Shown: piece after piece, positions 8,965 through 16,851 of the stretch
Layout: each line of letters starts with the position of its first letter
Numbering within the stretch: the stretch's first letter is position 1
From: Paenibacillus borealis
Lineage (GTDB): Bacteria; Bacillota; Bacilli; Paenibacillales; Paenibacillaceae
Length of the DNA stretch: 64,000 bases
Reading direction: 5' to 3'
Assembly (NCBI RefSeq): GCF_000758665.1
Contig: NZ_CP009285.1
Coordinates: forward strand, 2,852,001-2,916,000
The notes under the pieces: generated by a model
The model's database searches: none
Seen by the model: only the letters and a program-made list of their open reading frames with translations
Told to the model about the DNA's origin: nothing
Position numbers and translations under genes: made by a program

Positions 8965-9142
8965 GCGGACTGAGAAGACGCTATTTTGCCAAAAAACACT
9001 GCTTGGTGCGCCCAAACGGACTGAGATTCCGCTAACTTGTTCATTGAAGCCCGAAACGAGGTGTGGACGGACATATAAGCGATTCTGAGTCCGCTTGACC
9101 CGCAAAACCGCCTGTTTTGCCCAAATAGCGGATTCTCAGTCC
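8965..9142. repeat. Inverted cluster of GGACTGAGA...CGCTA elements
   Basis: Two forward elements (8965-8990 and 9016-9039; core CGGACTGAGA then CGCTA) are followed by two reverse-complement elements (9078-9096 and 9125-9142; core AGCGGATTCTCAGTCC or AGCGATTCTGAGTCCG). The result is one large imperfect inverted repeat with roughly 50-bp internal spacing. Confidence 0.75.
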
Positions 9143-9177
9143 TATTCATGAGCGGATACGATCGTGAAGCTATTCTT

Positions 9178-9262
9178 CCCCCGCCAAAGCCCCGCCAAGT
9201 CGCCGCAAGCTCCCGCCAAGCTCCCGCTATGCTCTCACCCTGTCCCCGCCAAGTCCCGCCGA
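9178..9262. repeat. CCCGCCAAG short-repeat tract
   Basis: At least five variants of CCCGCCAAG(C/T) occur in 85 bp. The same word recurs near 26820, downstream of the esterase gene. Function unknown. Confidence 0.7.
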
Positions 9263-9343
9263 ACAATGCGTATGCGCTAAGCTCCACACTATATCACCCT
9301 CCGGCCAACTTATCTTAACTCAAGCAGTACAGCAGGACTTAAC

Positions 9344-9913
9344 TTAATACTCCAGCAGGCGCCCGTTATCATGCCATTGGCCGTACATTGTATTGTCTCT
9401 GGTGTTGGCAATGAATTTCTCCAGTCTGCGCTGAAACAAATCAGGCTGATGGATGTAGCTTTGTATCGTATCGATCCGCACCCGCCGGTAGAGCGCCGGA
9501 AAGGCTATGAAGTTCTCATACACCTGCATATCTTCCTTCAGCTTCTGTTCGATAACCTCATCTATTCTAAAAGAATTAATGTCCATATCAGGAAGGACCC
9601 GCCGTCCTTCATCACGCATCAAGCCCAGCTTCTCCAGGCGGCGAACACGCTCTTTATTAAGCTCAGTCCATGAGCTCCGTCTGCTGCGGGGAGACAATCT
9701 CTGGACCAGCTTCGCTTCAGCGTTCACTTTCTTCACCCCGTCGATCCAGCCGAAGCACAAAGCCTCTTCAACGGCGTCCAGGTATAGCAGCGTGCCCGGG
9801 AGCGGCTTCATACTGACTTCCACCCGGCAAAAGAGTTCAGCCGTACTGTTCACCATCAGCCAGTTTCTCAACTCTTCCCTTGATGTTGCCGCAATGAGAT
9901 TTTCAGTGTTCAT
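9344..9913 (-). CDS. YdeI/OmdA-like family protein
   Basis: A 189-residue protein of the YdeI/OmpD-associated (bacteriocin-protection, OmdA-like) family. Supporting segments are YLDAVEEALCFGWIDGVKK, a signature of this family, followed by RLSPRSRRSSWTELNKERV and RLEKLGLM with a charged C-terminal half. No signal peptide or membrane segment is seen, so it is probably cytosolic. The biochemical role of the family is poorly known; in enteric bacteria relatives are linked to envelope-stress or antimicrobial-peptide tolerance. The gene stands alone. Confidence 0.8.
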   Translation of the reverse strand: MNTENLIAATSREELRNWLMVNSTAELFCRVEVSMKPLPGTLLYLDAVEEALCFGWIDGVKKVNAEAKLVQRLSPRSRRSSWTELNKERVRRLEKLGLMRDEGRRVLPDMDINSFRIDEVIEQKLKEDMQVYENFIAFPALYRRVRIDTIQSYIHQPDLFQRRLEKFIANTRDNTMYGQWHDNGRLLEY

Positions 9914-10223
9914 AGTTACTTTACAATCCCTTCTGTCAGCGATATAGCATGAACTTGGAACTCACACCGGACGTTTGGCTTAAATTGCAGGTTGCCCTGG
10001 TATGAGAATCCCGTTCAACAGCTGTATGGTTCTTCATTAAAATGCACTTTATGCAATAGATTCTGCGTTATCGTCTGCTAAAACCAGTTCTGATGTATTT
10101 CATGCAATTGATTTCCGGCTATCTGTCCAATTTCACCGATTCCATAGAGTTCTATTGTACAAAGTGCTGCAGATTCTATTTATCAGCGGATTATTGAACC
10201 ATCTGTTGTACGAAGTGCAATAG
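9914..10223. repeat. Intergenic region with four-copy TTGTA/TACAA-type array (array B)
   Basis: Between two minus-strand genes, four units occur at 10044-10059, 10095-10110, 10153-10170 and 10204-10223, about 51-58 bp apart. The first two read GCACTTTATGCAATAG and GTATTTCATGCAATTG. The last two are in the other orientation (TATTGTACAAAGTGC and TGTTGTACGAAGTGCAATAG). They belong to the same family as arrays A and C. No gene is seen here. Confidence 0.75.
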
Positions 10224-10225
10224 GA

Positions 10226-10264
10226 AAATAAATTCAGCCAGGCCCTCACAAGAGGACCAGGCAG
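10226..10264 (-). terminator. Terminator of the DUF1761-like gene
   Basis: On the minus strand the stem GCCTGGTCCTC pairs with GAGGGCCTGGC around the loop TTGT, with one mismatch and one wobble, followed by a T-rich tract (TGAATTTATTTT). Confidence 0.7.
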
Positions 10265-10321
10265 CTTTGTTTAGTGGTAACTATGAATTAATGTTGCAAC
10301 ACGTACAACAGCTTCAATTGT

Positions 10322-10840
10322 TCAACTCATCGCTACAAGAATTATACTGACAATCAGCCCGGACAGGAAAAAATAGCTCCCGCTAACCAGTCCGTAGAGA
10401 AGCGGCCTGGGGATGTTGGGATTGATCCCGGTATTCACGGTTGTGGATGCCAATAATCCAGCTCCGACAATCCCGCCAAAGAGAAGAGCATCCGTGAAGG
10501 ATTCGATATCGAACGCATAGAACAGTACCGCCATCGCTACTGTTGTTACCAGTCCGCATACCAGGGGACCCAAGATGAAACGGAGCGCCGGTTTTTCTTT
10601 GGAAACAGAAGGATTCATAGGTTGTTTCGTATCATTAATGTTCCTTCCATTTACCGCTGTAACGATACCGTCCTCATAAAGGACGGCCAAGCCGTTTCCA
10701 CTGGGCGCATTCTCTTTTCCCAGTGCAAAGGCATATGCCTTGCCCCAGATAACAGTGAACCAAAGGCCTCCCACCAAAGATAACGCCAGGGTTCCAAGTA
10801 CAACAGCCATCCAATTGATCTCCTGAATTACATTAAACAT
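10322..10840 (-). CDS. DUF1761-like integral membrane protein
   Basis: A 172-residue membrane protein. The N-terminus (INWMAVVLGTLALSLVGGLWFTVIWGKAYAFALG) matches the DUF1761 pattern of a first membrane helix followed by LW and GKAY. Three further hydrophobic segments lie in the C-terminal half (LGPLVCGLVTTVAMAVLFYAF, LLFGGIVGAGLLASTTVN, and the last 25 residues). A hydrophilic insert of roughly 40 residues (about 45-85) separates helix 1 from the rest and is unusual for the family. The ribosome site AGGAGG lies 5-6 bases upstream. It is downstream of the WYL regulator on the same strand but separated by a terminator. Function unknown. Confidence 0.7.
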   Translation of the reverse strand: MFNVIQEINWMAVVLGTLALSLVGGLWFTVIWGKAYAFALGKENAPSGNGLAVLYEDGIVTAVNGRNINDTKQPMNPSVSKEKPALRFILGPLVCGLVTTVAMAVLFYAFDIESFTDALLFGGIVGAGLLASTTVNTGINPNIPRPLLYGLVSGSYFFLSGLIVSIILVAMS

Positions 10841-10877
10841 AATGTCCTCCTCGTGTGTTTGAGTCTGCTTACATCAT

Positions 10878-10912
10878 AAAAAAAGAAGTTTGACAACAGC
10901 GTGTCATACTTC
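10878..10912 (-). terminator. Terminator of the WYL regulator gene, overlapping its stop codon
   Basis: On the minus strand GAAGTATGACA pairs with TGTCAAACTTC around a short loop, then a run of seven T residues. The regulator's TGA stop (10904-10906) lies in the left arm. Confidence 0.85.
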
Positions 10913-11821
10913 TTCATAAGGTTTGAGTGCGTTTTGGAGCTGCTCCCGGATGATGGCGCGCAGTGGGAGGGGTTCGAGGACCTCGGCACCGCTGCCGAAG
11001 CTGAGCAGGATGGCCCATAACCAGCGTGCTGTGAGCGGCTGATATACCGGAATGCGCATCGTCATGCTTCCATCTTCGTGGAACTGCTTGTCCATCTGCT
11101 GAAACTGATCCAGCGCTTCGGCCAACGCTTCCGGTCCCACCCGGATCACTACATCCTCCAGCTGGTCATGCCACACCTTGTCTGATGAGGTAGCCTCTTC
11201 CGGCACCTCCGGATGCGGACTGAAGGTTTCCCCGGTCAGGAGCAAATTCATCAGCCGGGACAGACGGAACTCCCGGTAAGCCTGCCGGGTGCGGCAATAA
11301 CCGTAAATGTACCAGTTGCGGTATTTGTAATGAAGCCGCAGCGGCTCGATAGCCCGGGCCGTACGTTCATTCATGGTGTCGATATAATCGAAGCGGATCA
11401 CTATGCGCCCGGTGATGGCTGTCCGTATATGACGCAGCGCATCGGGTTCCGTCCGCAGGGTGTCGAGGTCTACAGACAGGCTCTGTGTCAGATGCTCCGG
11501 TCCGATGGTCTGCAGCCGCTCAATGGTCCCTTGCGTACGCCCGTCCTCAAACACGGTAGAGAGGCTGCGGAGCACCGTAATCAGGGCATTGACATCATAA
11601 GTGCCGAGGAGGCTTTTATCCATTTTGTAGCCGTCCATCATGCCATATCCGCCTTTCATTCCCTGATACGATACGACCGGGAACCCCGCCGCACAGATTA
11701 CATCGATATCCCGGTAGATGGTCCGCTGCGATACCTGGAACTCTTCAGCCAGCATGGCCGCAGACAGCACCTCGTGATTCAAAAGCTTATAGATAATGGA
11801 GATCAGCCGCTCCAATTTCAT
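10904..11821 (-). CDS. HTH/WYL-domain transcriptional regulator (YobV-like)
   Basis: A 305-residue DeoR-like helix-turn-helix regulator with a WYL sensor domain. The start at 11821 is preferred to the in-frame 11887 because residues 1-60 then form the standard N-terminus (MKLERLISIIYKLLN, then the winged helix LAEEFQVSQRTIYRDIDVICAAGFPVVS). A GGGGGG purine tract sits 6-8 bases upstream. The WYL domain spans about 120-220; its signature is present as the variant residues around LRLHYKYRNWYIYGYCR. The C-terminal WCX-like extension is about 220-305. It probably controls neighbouring genes and senses a small ligand or nucleic acid; the target is unknown. Confidence 0.88.
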   Translation of the reverse strand: MKLERLISIIYKLLNHEVLSAAMLAEEFQVSQRTIYRDIDVICAAGFPVVSYQGMKGGYGMMDGYKMDKSLLGTYDVNALITVLRSLSTVFEDGRTQGTIERLQTIGPEHLTQSLSVDLDTLRTEPDALRHIRTAITGRIVIRFDYIDTMNERTARAIEPLRLHYKYRNWYIYGYCRTRQAYREFRLSRLMNLLLTGETFSPHPEVPEEATSSDKVWHDQLEDVVIRVGPEALAEALDQFQQMDKQFHEDGSMTMRIPVYQPLTARWLWAILLSFGSGAEVLEPLPLRAIIREQLQNALKPYEEV

Positions 11822-12003
11822 ACGTAACCCCCCCGTTGGTCCTATTTTCTTAAATTCTGCCGTTTTGTTAACATTTTCGCAACACATTCTTTACGTTCCG
11901 CATACACAAGCTTGGACAACAGTTAATATCCGGCTTCTACAATGAGGTTATTAGCAGAATATACCTATTGCGAAGACTAGCTTGATATGAAGGGATGATA
12001 CTT

Positions 12004-14022
12004 TTGAAGGGGAACCTGCTGCACTTTTCGATGAAATGGAAGCTTATCTTCAGTTTCTCGGCAATTACGCTTATTTTTCTGGGCGTGGCTCTGTACCAAG
12101 GACATAAGATTAACCAGGTAGAGCTATCTATGGAACGGCAGAAGAGCGAAATGGAGAAAAGAATTACAGTCTCAACCATCACCCAGCTGCTGCAGGAGCT
12201 GAACCGTGCAGAGACCTCCCTCGCTGAATCCAGCGATATAGAGCTGGCGGAGCCGTTGCAGGAGAAACAGCAGCAGATGTTGGCTGAACTTGCCAAGGTG
12301 GAATTTGAGCAGGACACACCAGCATTCACAATGCTTGGACTTCTGGGCTCTCAGGCCGCAGAATATGGGGAATTCATTACGGAACTGCTCGGAGCAATGT
12401 CGGATGAAACACTTGATCCGCTAACTGTATTGGAACAGATTGATGTTATACATACGAAGGCACTTGCGCTGAATCAATCCATGCTTGAGACGAACGGGAA
12501 GCTATATACGGCAGCCGCCGACAATGCAGAGCAGGCGCAGAATGTTTCATTTACGCTGCTCGACGATACGGTTTCGATTGTGGCTTATGCTGCTGGCGGA
12601 GTGTTCCTGTTCATGCTCGTACTCGCCTGGCTGCTGATCCGCTCATTCCTGTCGCCGGTCGGCAAGCTCCAGGCTGCACTCAGGCAAATCGCCGACGGTG
12701 ATCTGCGGCAGCAGATCAACTCTCCGTACAATGATGAGCTGGGACAGCTCAGTCATCATTTCGATCATATGGTGGGCAGGGTGCAGGGCATGCTGCGGCA
12801 GACGTTGTCTGCTGCGGGTTCACTTGCCGAATACTCACATTCTTTTCAGCAGTCATCGGCGATTACCGCGCATACGAACCGGGATATCGTCCGAACGATT
12901 CAGGAGATTTCGCTTGGCGCTGACCAGCAGGCCGTTCAGTCTGAGCAGAGCACGCTGCTGCTGGAGGAGCTGGCCCGCGGGGTTCAGGATATTACCGAGT
13001 ATACGGATGTGATGCTGGTGACCAGTGAAACGGCTAACCGGAATACGCAGCAGGGATCTGATACGGTTACTGCACTGCGCCAGATTTCACAGCATTCCCG
13101 GGAGTCGATCAACAAGGTTTACGTGGCGCTGGAGCAATTGGTGAACCAGTCCAAGGATATTTCACGCATCACCAATTCAATCACGGAGATCTCGAAGCAG
13201 ACGAATATTCTCTCGCTCAATGCCGCGATTGAGGCAGCACGGGCCGGAGCTTCAGGCAAAGGCTTCGCCGTTATTGCCGATGAAGTCAGACACCTGTCTG
13301 TGCAGACGAATGATTCGTCCGTGCATATCAGCCGGATTATCCAGGAGCTTCAGGCCGGCATGGCTGATTTCCAGGGATATATGATGGAGACCAAAGAAAG
13401 TCTCGAGCAGCAGGATCATCAGGTGGCGGAGACATTGGCATCCTTCGGGGCTATCGATGAATCCATTGCAGGCATCAGCACGCAGATCGGGCAGATTCAC
13501 GAGAAGGTGGAACAGACCCGTACAATCAACTCGCGGCTTGCCGAATCGGTCCATTCCGTAGCCTCCGTGGCTGAGCAGACAGCGGCGGGGGTGCAGGAAG
13601 TGAATGCCTCCAGCACACAGCAGGATCAGGCCATCAGCGACATCGCACGGCAGGCGGAGGAGATTAATGAAATCTCGCAGCGGTTATTCCGGGAGATTAA
13701 TGTGTTCAAAATTGCGGACGGGCCTGAAGTTCAAGCGGCTGACAATACAGCTGCAAAGGCTGAAGCGAAGATAGCAGAGGCGAACGTTGAGAAGGCGGAA
13801 ACCAAAGAAGTGAACAAGACGGCAGAGAAGACTTTGGAGAAGATTACGGACCAGACATCAGAGAAGCCGGCCCCAAAGTCAGAAGCCGGAACATTTGCGG
13901 AGCCTGAAAAAAAGACCGGAGCCGGAATTCACCGGCCTCAGTCTGGAGTGTTGCTGGTGATCGAGGAATCCAAGAGTCAGCAGAGCGAATCAGAGGAAGA
14001 GCTACTGGTCCTAGCTAAGTGA
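12004..14022 (+). CDS. Methyl-accepting chemotaxis protein
   Basis: A 672-residue transmembrane chemoreceptor. TTG 12004 is chosen because AAGGGA sits 8 bases upstream; the in-frame ATG at 11995 overlaps that ribosome site, so it is the less likely alternative. TM1 is near residues 12-30, followed by an extracellular four-helix-bundle sensor (about 31-185), TM2 near 190-215 ([20 protein letters not shown]), a HAMP domain to about 270, and the cytoplasmic coiled-coil signalling domain. The conserved hairpin tip is intact ([30 protein letters not shown]). An unusual C-terminal tail of about 100 residues rich in Ala, Glu and Lys follows. Its last 12 bp overlap the convergent epimerase gene. Confidence 0.93.
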   Translation: MKGNLLHFSMKWKLIFSFSAITLIFLGVALYQGHKINQVELSMERQKSEMEKRITVSTITQLLQELNRAETSLAESSDIELAEPLQEKQQQMLAELAKVEFEQDTPAFTMLGLLGSQAAEYGEFITELLGAMSDETLDPLTVLEQIDVIHTKALALNQSMLETNGKLYTAAADNAEQAQNVSFTLLDDTVSIVAYAAGGVFLFMLVLAWLLIRSFLSPVGKLQAALRQIADGDLRQQINSPYNDELGQLSHHFDHMVGRVQGMLRQTLSAAGSLAEYSHSFQQSSAITAHTNRDIVRTIQEISLGADQQAVQSEQSTLLLEELARGVQDITEYTDVMLVTSETANRNTQQGSDTVTALRQISQHSRESINKVYVALEQLVNQSKDISRITNSITEISKQTNILSLNAAIEAARAGASGKGFAVIADEVRHLSVQTNDSSVHISRIIQELQAGMADFQGYMMETKESLEQQDHQVAETLASFGAIDESIAGISTQIGQIHEKVEQTRTINSRLAESVHSVASVAEQTAAGVQEVNASSTQQDQAISDIARQAEEINEISQRLFREINVFKIADGPEVQAADNTAAKAEAKIAEANVEKAETKEVNKTAEKTLEKITDQTSEKPAPKSEAGTFAEPEKKTGAGIHRPQSGVLLVIEESKSQQSESEEELLVLAK

Positions 14023-14895
14023 ACGATTCAGCGAAGTGACCAGCTCCGGGAACCATTCGGATAATGACAGGAAGCTGAAGCCCGCAGAGCGGGCTTTTGC
14101 CGTATCCATGTACCATGATTCTTCGATGCCAAAGGGAGATTGGTCCTTATCGGCAGTTTCACTCCGGATTACGGCAGGTTTACCTGTTGCCGCTTCAACA
14201 ATGGAGATAACCCCGCCGATGGTTAGTGTACCGTCCGAGCAGGCGTTCACGGGACCCGTCAATGTGGATGTGCCCAGCCAGTGCAGGAAATCAGCGGCTT
14301 CATCGGAACGGATGAATGAAATCTCCGCCTGCGGATTGGGGATGCCGATCGGCTGCCCTGCCTGTACATGCTCTATATGAAAATGCAGCCTGCGCGTATA
14401 GTCATCCGTGCCCAGCACTATCGGGAACCGCACCGCTGCCACCGGGAAGTCCGCTGTCTGTAGCAGAACAGTCTCGGCCAGCCGTTTACCTTCCTGGTAA
14501 CTGAAGTCCGCCTTCCCGCCCAGCTTAAGGGGATAGTGTTCCGGATCGAAATCCGCTTCAGTCAGTATCGCAGGCTGCGGATTATAGACAGACAGGCTTG
14601 AGGTCAGAATATACCGCTTCGCCCGTCGGGAGAATATCCGCACCGCCGCCGCTGCCTCATCCGGTGAGAAACAAATATTATCGTAGACGATATCCCAGTC
14701 AATATCCCCTACAGCACGCTCCAGCGCAGCTTCATCAGTCCGGTCCACGGCCAGGCGGGCTACGCGGTCACCGAAATCATCCTCTGTTACACCGCGGGTC
14801 AGAATGGTTACCCGGCTGTCCCCGTCCTGAAGCAGCAGCTCCACCAGTCTTTTACCAAAAAACCGCGTTCCTCCGAGTACAAGCACATTCTTCAT
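14011..14895 (-). CDS. NAD-dependent epimerase/dehydratase (extended SDR)
   Basis: A 294-residue Rossmann-fold enzyme. The nucleotide-binding motif is at the N-terminus ([19 protein letters not shown] replaces the commoner GxxGxxG). The catalytic Ser/Tyr-Lys set is visible as TSSLSVYNP and YQEGKRLAE (YxxxK). Proteins of this group act on nucleotide sugars or are isoflavone-reductase-like; substrate is not predictable. The ribosome site TTTAGGAGTG is good. It is convergent with the chemoreceptor gene, and the receptor's intrinsic terminator lies inside this coding sequence. Confidence 0.85.
   Translation of the reverse strand: MKNVLVLGGTRFFGKRLVELLLQDGDSRVTILTRGVTEDDFGDRVARLAVDRTDEAALERAVGDIDWDIVYDNICFSPDEAAAAVRIFSRRAKRYILTSSLSVYNPQPAILTEADFDPEHYPLKLGGKADFSYQEGKRLAETVLLQTADFPVAAVRFPIVLGTDDYTRRLHFHIEHVQAGQPIGIPNPQAEISFIRSDEAADFLHWLGTSTLTGPVNACSDGTLTIGGVISIVEAATGKPAVIRSETADKDQSPFGIEESWYMDTAKARSAGFSFLSLSEWFPELVTSLNRSLS
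14078..14098 (+). terminator. Chemoreceptor terminator embedded in the convergent gene
   Basis: AAGCCCGC (14078-14085) pairs perfectly with GCGGGCTT (14089-14096) around a 3-base loop, followed by T residues to 14098. It is 56 bp past the chemoreceptor stop and inside the 3' end of the epimerase gene. Confidence 0.75.
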
Positions 14896-14950
14896 TTGGC
14901 TACACTCCTAAAGTTTAGTGTGGTGAGGAGCTAAGACTCACATTATAAAG

Positions 14951-15715
14951 TTAAGCTGCCATCCGCAGCCCGGCATATGTGCTGCTTCCATTCAGATAGG
15001 AGAAGCTTCCGCTTCCGGAATACTGGGCATGCACTGTGGCAGTACTTACGGCAACAGTTACTTCTGCGGCTGTCTCCTGACGGAGCAGCTCCAGCATAAC
15101 CGGGATTTGACCCTGCTCATAGGCATGAGCCAGCGCCTGGAGATAAGCCCGGTAATCAGCATTCGGCGGAAGAGCAGGCCCCTCATTCTCAGCCAGTTCT
15201 TCCCGGACTCTGGATAAGGCCAGGCGGGCCCGGTGCAGAGCCGCTTTGACTGCACCTTCGGTAGTGCTTATGTGTGCGGCTGTCTCGGAGGCTGAATATC
15301 CCATAACATCACGGAGCACGAAGGCGGCCCGCTGCAGCGGAGAGAGATGTTTAATCAAAGCCTGAAAGGCGGGTTCGATTTCGGAACGGTCTCCTTGTGG
15401 AGCCGGGACAAGGGCTGAATCTGCCAGGGTTTCTGAGCGTTCAAGTGCACGGATCAGAGAGCCTCTACGCCTCGCAGCATCAATCCACGTATTCTTAGCA
15501 ATCCGCAGCAGCAGGGCTTCGGGGTTGGGACTTACATTGAACTTACTGTATCCCAGCGCTTTGGTCCAGGTTTCCTGGGCCAGATCTTCGGCGTCGAAGC
15601 TGGAACGGGTGAGCGACAGGCAATACCGGTGCAGCGCAGTCCCCAGCGCCTGCAGATTTTTCTTATCTATATCCATCATTGTATCCGGTATACGGTGATG
15701 TTCAAGAATCCTCAT
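14951..15715 (-). CDS. ECF-type RNA polymerase sigma factor with C-terminal extension
   Basis: A 254-residue sigma-70 family protein. Region 2 is at about 28-90 (YCLSLTRSSFDAEDLAQETW). Region 4 is at about 123-165 with its helix-turn-helix (LSPLQRAAFVLRDVMGYSASETAAH, then EGAVKAALHRAR). A tail of about 70 residues (LQALAHAYEQGQIPVMLELL onward) looks like the start of an NTF2/SnoaL-type domain, as in SigJ/ECF41-like factors, but is shorter than the roughly 110 residues expected. The start at 15715 has an AAAGGAGAG ribosome site. No anti-sigma gene is adjacent, consistent with regulation by the C-terminal extension. Confidence 0.85.
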   Translation of the reverse strand: MRILEHHRIPDTMMDIDKKNLQALGTALHRYCLSLTRSSFDAEDLAQETWTKALGYSKFNVSPNPEALLLRIAKNTWIDAARRRGSLIRALERSETLADSALVPAPQGDRSEIEPAFQALIKHLSPLQRAAFVLRDVMGYSASETAAHISTTEGAVKAALHRARLALSRVREELAENEGPALPPNADYRAYLQALAHAYEQGQIPVMLELLRQETAAEVTVAVSTATVHAQYSGSGSFSYLNGSSTYAGLRMAA

Positions 15716-15922
15716 CTTGGCTCTCTCCTTTGTGCATGTTGTTATTTAATGCGATTCAGCTTATATAGATAGCTATTGCTACTATTATATAAACGAACGG
15801 CGCTTTGTAAAAGGTACGCGATTCCTCTATACCCGCCAGATTCCGCCCGCCCGTATCTTTAACCTCCCCTGGTCCGTTTACAGGATATAAACACAAAGAC
15901 AGATCAGAGGAGGCATAACCTG

Positions 15923-16504
15923 ATGAGTATTATACCTTACGTCATTGAACAGACTTCCAGAGGCGAGCGGTCCTACGATATTTATTCCCGGCTGCTGAAG
16001 GACCGGATTGTATTCGTGGGTGCGGCGATTGATGACGGGCTGGCCAACAGCATTATCGCCCAGCTGCTGTTCCTGGCGGCGGATGAGCCGGACAAGGACA
16101 TCCAGATGTTTATTAACAGCCCCGGAGGCTCGACTACCGCCGGCTTTGGCATTTATGATACGATGCAGGTAATCAAACCGCAGGTGAATACGATTTGCAC
16201 CGGTTTTGCGGCTTCCTTCGCTTCGCTGCTGCTGCTGGCAGGAGCTACCGGCAAAAGATCCGCCCTGCCGAACAGCGAGATCATGATCCATCAGCCGCAT
16301 GGCGGCGCACAGGGTCAAGCCAGTGATATCGCCATCAGCGCAAGACGTATTCTCCAGATCCGGCACAAGATTGTCCAGATTACGGCGGACCGTACCGGCC
16401 AGCCGCCGGAGAAGGTGGAGAAGGACATGGACCGGGATTATTTCATGTCGGCAGAAGAGGCACTGGAATACGGGATTATCGACACGATTATTACCAATCT
16501 GTAA
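15923..16504 (+). CDS. clpP: ATP-dependent Clp protease proteolytic subunit
   Basis: A 193-residue ClpP serine peptidase, the barrel that degrades substrates unfolded by ClpX or ClpC in the cytosol. The catalytic triad is intact: Ser98 in GFAASFAS, His123 in MIHQPHGG, Asp172 in [11 protein letters not shown]. The AGAGGAGG ribosome site is strong. The active-site context ([14 protein letters not shown] rather than GMAASMGAFLL) suggests a divergent paralogue. No CtsR-box heptamer repeat is visible upstream, so it may not be part of the classical heat-shock regulon. The LSm-like gene follows 18 bp downstream and shares the terminator. Confidence 0.93.
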   Translation: MSIIPYVIEQTSRGERSYDIYSRLLKDRIVFVGAAIDDGLANSIIAQLLFLAADEPDKDIQMFINSPGGSTTAGFGIYDTMQVIKPQVNTICTGFAASFASLLLLAGATGKRSALPNSEIMIHQPHGGAQGQASDIAISARRILQIRHKIVQITADRTGQPPEKVEKDMDRDYFMSAEEALEYGIIDTIITNL

Positions 16505-16522
16505 ATGAAGGAGCGGATGAAG

Positions 16523-16729
16523 ATGTTGTCAGCATTGAAAGGGCAGGAAGTATCGATTCATTTCCTGGATGGCACAACTGTAAGAGGGGGAGTACTGGAG
16601 GAGCTGGATGAGAAGTTCGTGAAGTACAGCACGGAGTACCAGACTCTCTACATTCCAATCACTTCGATTCGCGCTGTTGAGGTGCAGACCAAAGAACGGG
16701 AACGTCCGCGTGTCGGTTTCGGGCAGTAA
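16523..16729 (+). CDS. Small LSm/SH3-like barrel protein downstream of clpP
   Basis: A 68-residue protein not assigned to a named family. It is predicted mostly beta: LKGQEVSIHFLDGTTVRGGVLEELDEKFVKYST, then TLYIPITSIRAVEV. The spacing of GxxV...G..V...VKY...IPITSI resembles Hfq/LSm-like or DUF2642-like small barrels. AAGGAG at 16508-16513 places the best start at ATG 16523 (9-base spacing); the in-frame ATGs at 16505 and 16517 precede or crowd it. It is probably co-transcribed with clpP. Either an RNA-binding or a protein-adaptor role is possible; neither is shown. Confidence 0.7.
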   Translation: MLSALKGQEVSIHFLDGTTVRGGVLEELDEKFVKYSTEYQTLYIPITSIRAVEVQTKERERPRVGFGQ

Positions 16730-16749
16730 AGTCCATCCCTTTTAAAAGC

Positions 16750-16801
16750 AACCAAAACCCCCGGATCTCCGCTCTATCAGCGGGATCCGGGGGTTTTGGT
16801 T
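16750..16801. terminator. Bidirectional terminator between clpP operon and MFS gene
   Basis: A perfect 18-bp inverted repeat (AACCAAAACCCCCGGATC and its complement at 16784-16801) encloses a smaller CCGC/GCGG stem. A and T runs flank it, so it can work for both converging units. Confidence 0.92.
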
Positions 16802-16851
16802 TTGGCACAGGCAGGTGATGCTGATGTTCCGCCTTACTATCCGCTTGAAGT

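Larger units (their letters stand above)
8494..9343. other. Gene-free, repeat-rich intergenic region
   Basis: There is no convincing gene in these 850 bases. Short open frames on both strands lack ribosome sites and family resemblance. The DNA holds three repeat types, each listed separately: the TTGTA/TACAA dyad array, an inverted set of GGACTGAGA elements and a CCCGCCAAG tract. Confidence 0.75.

Noticed and set aside
8821..9287. Minus-strand frames of 94 and 111 residues and a plus-strand 64-residue frame
   Set aside because: They translate the inverted GGACTGAGA repeats and the CCCGCCAAG tract; no family resemblance.
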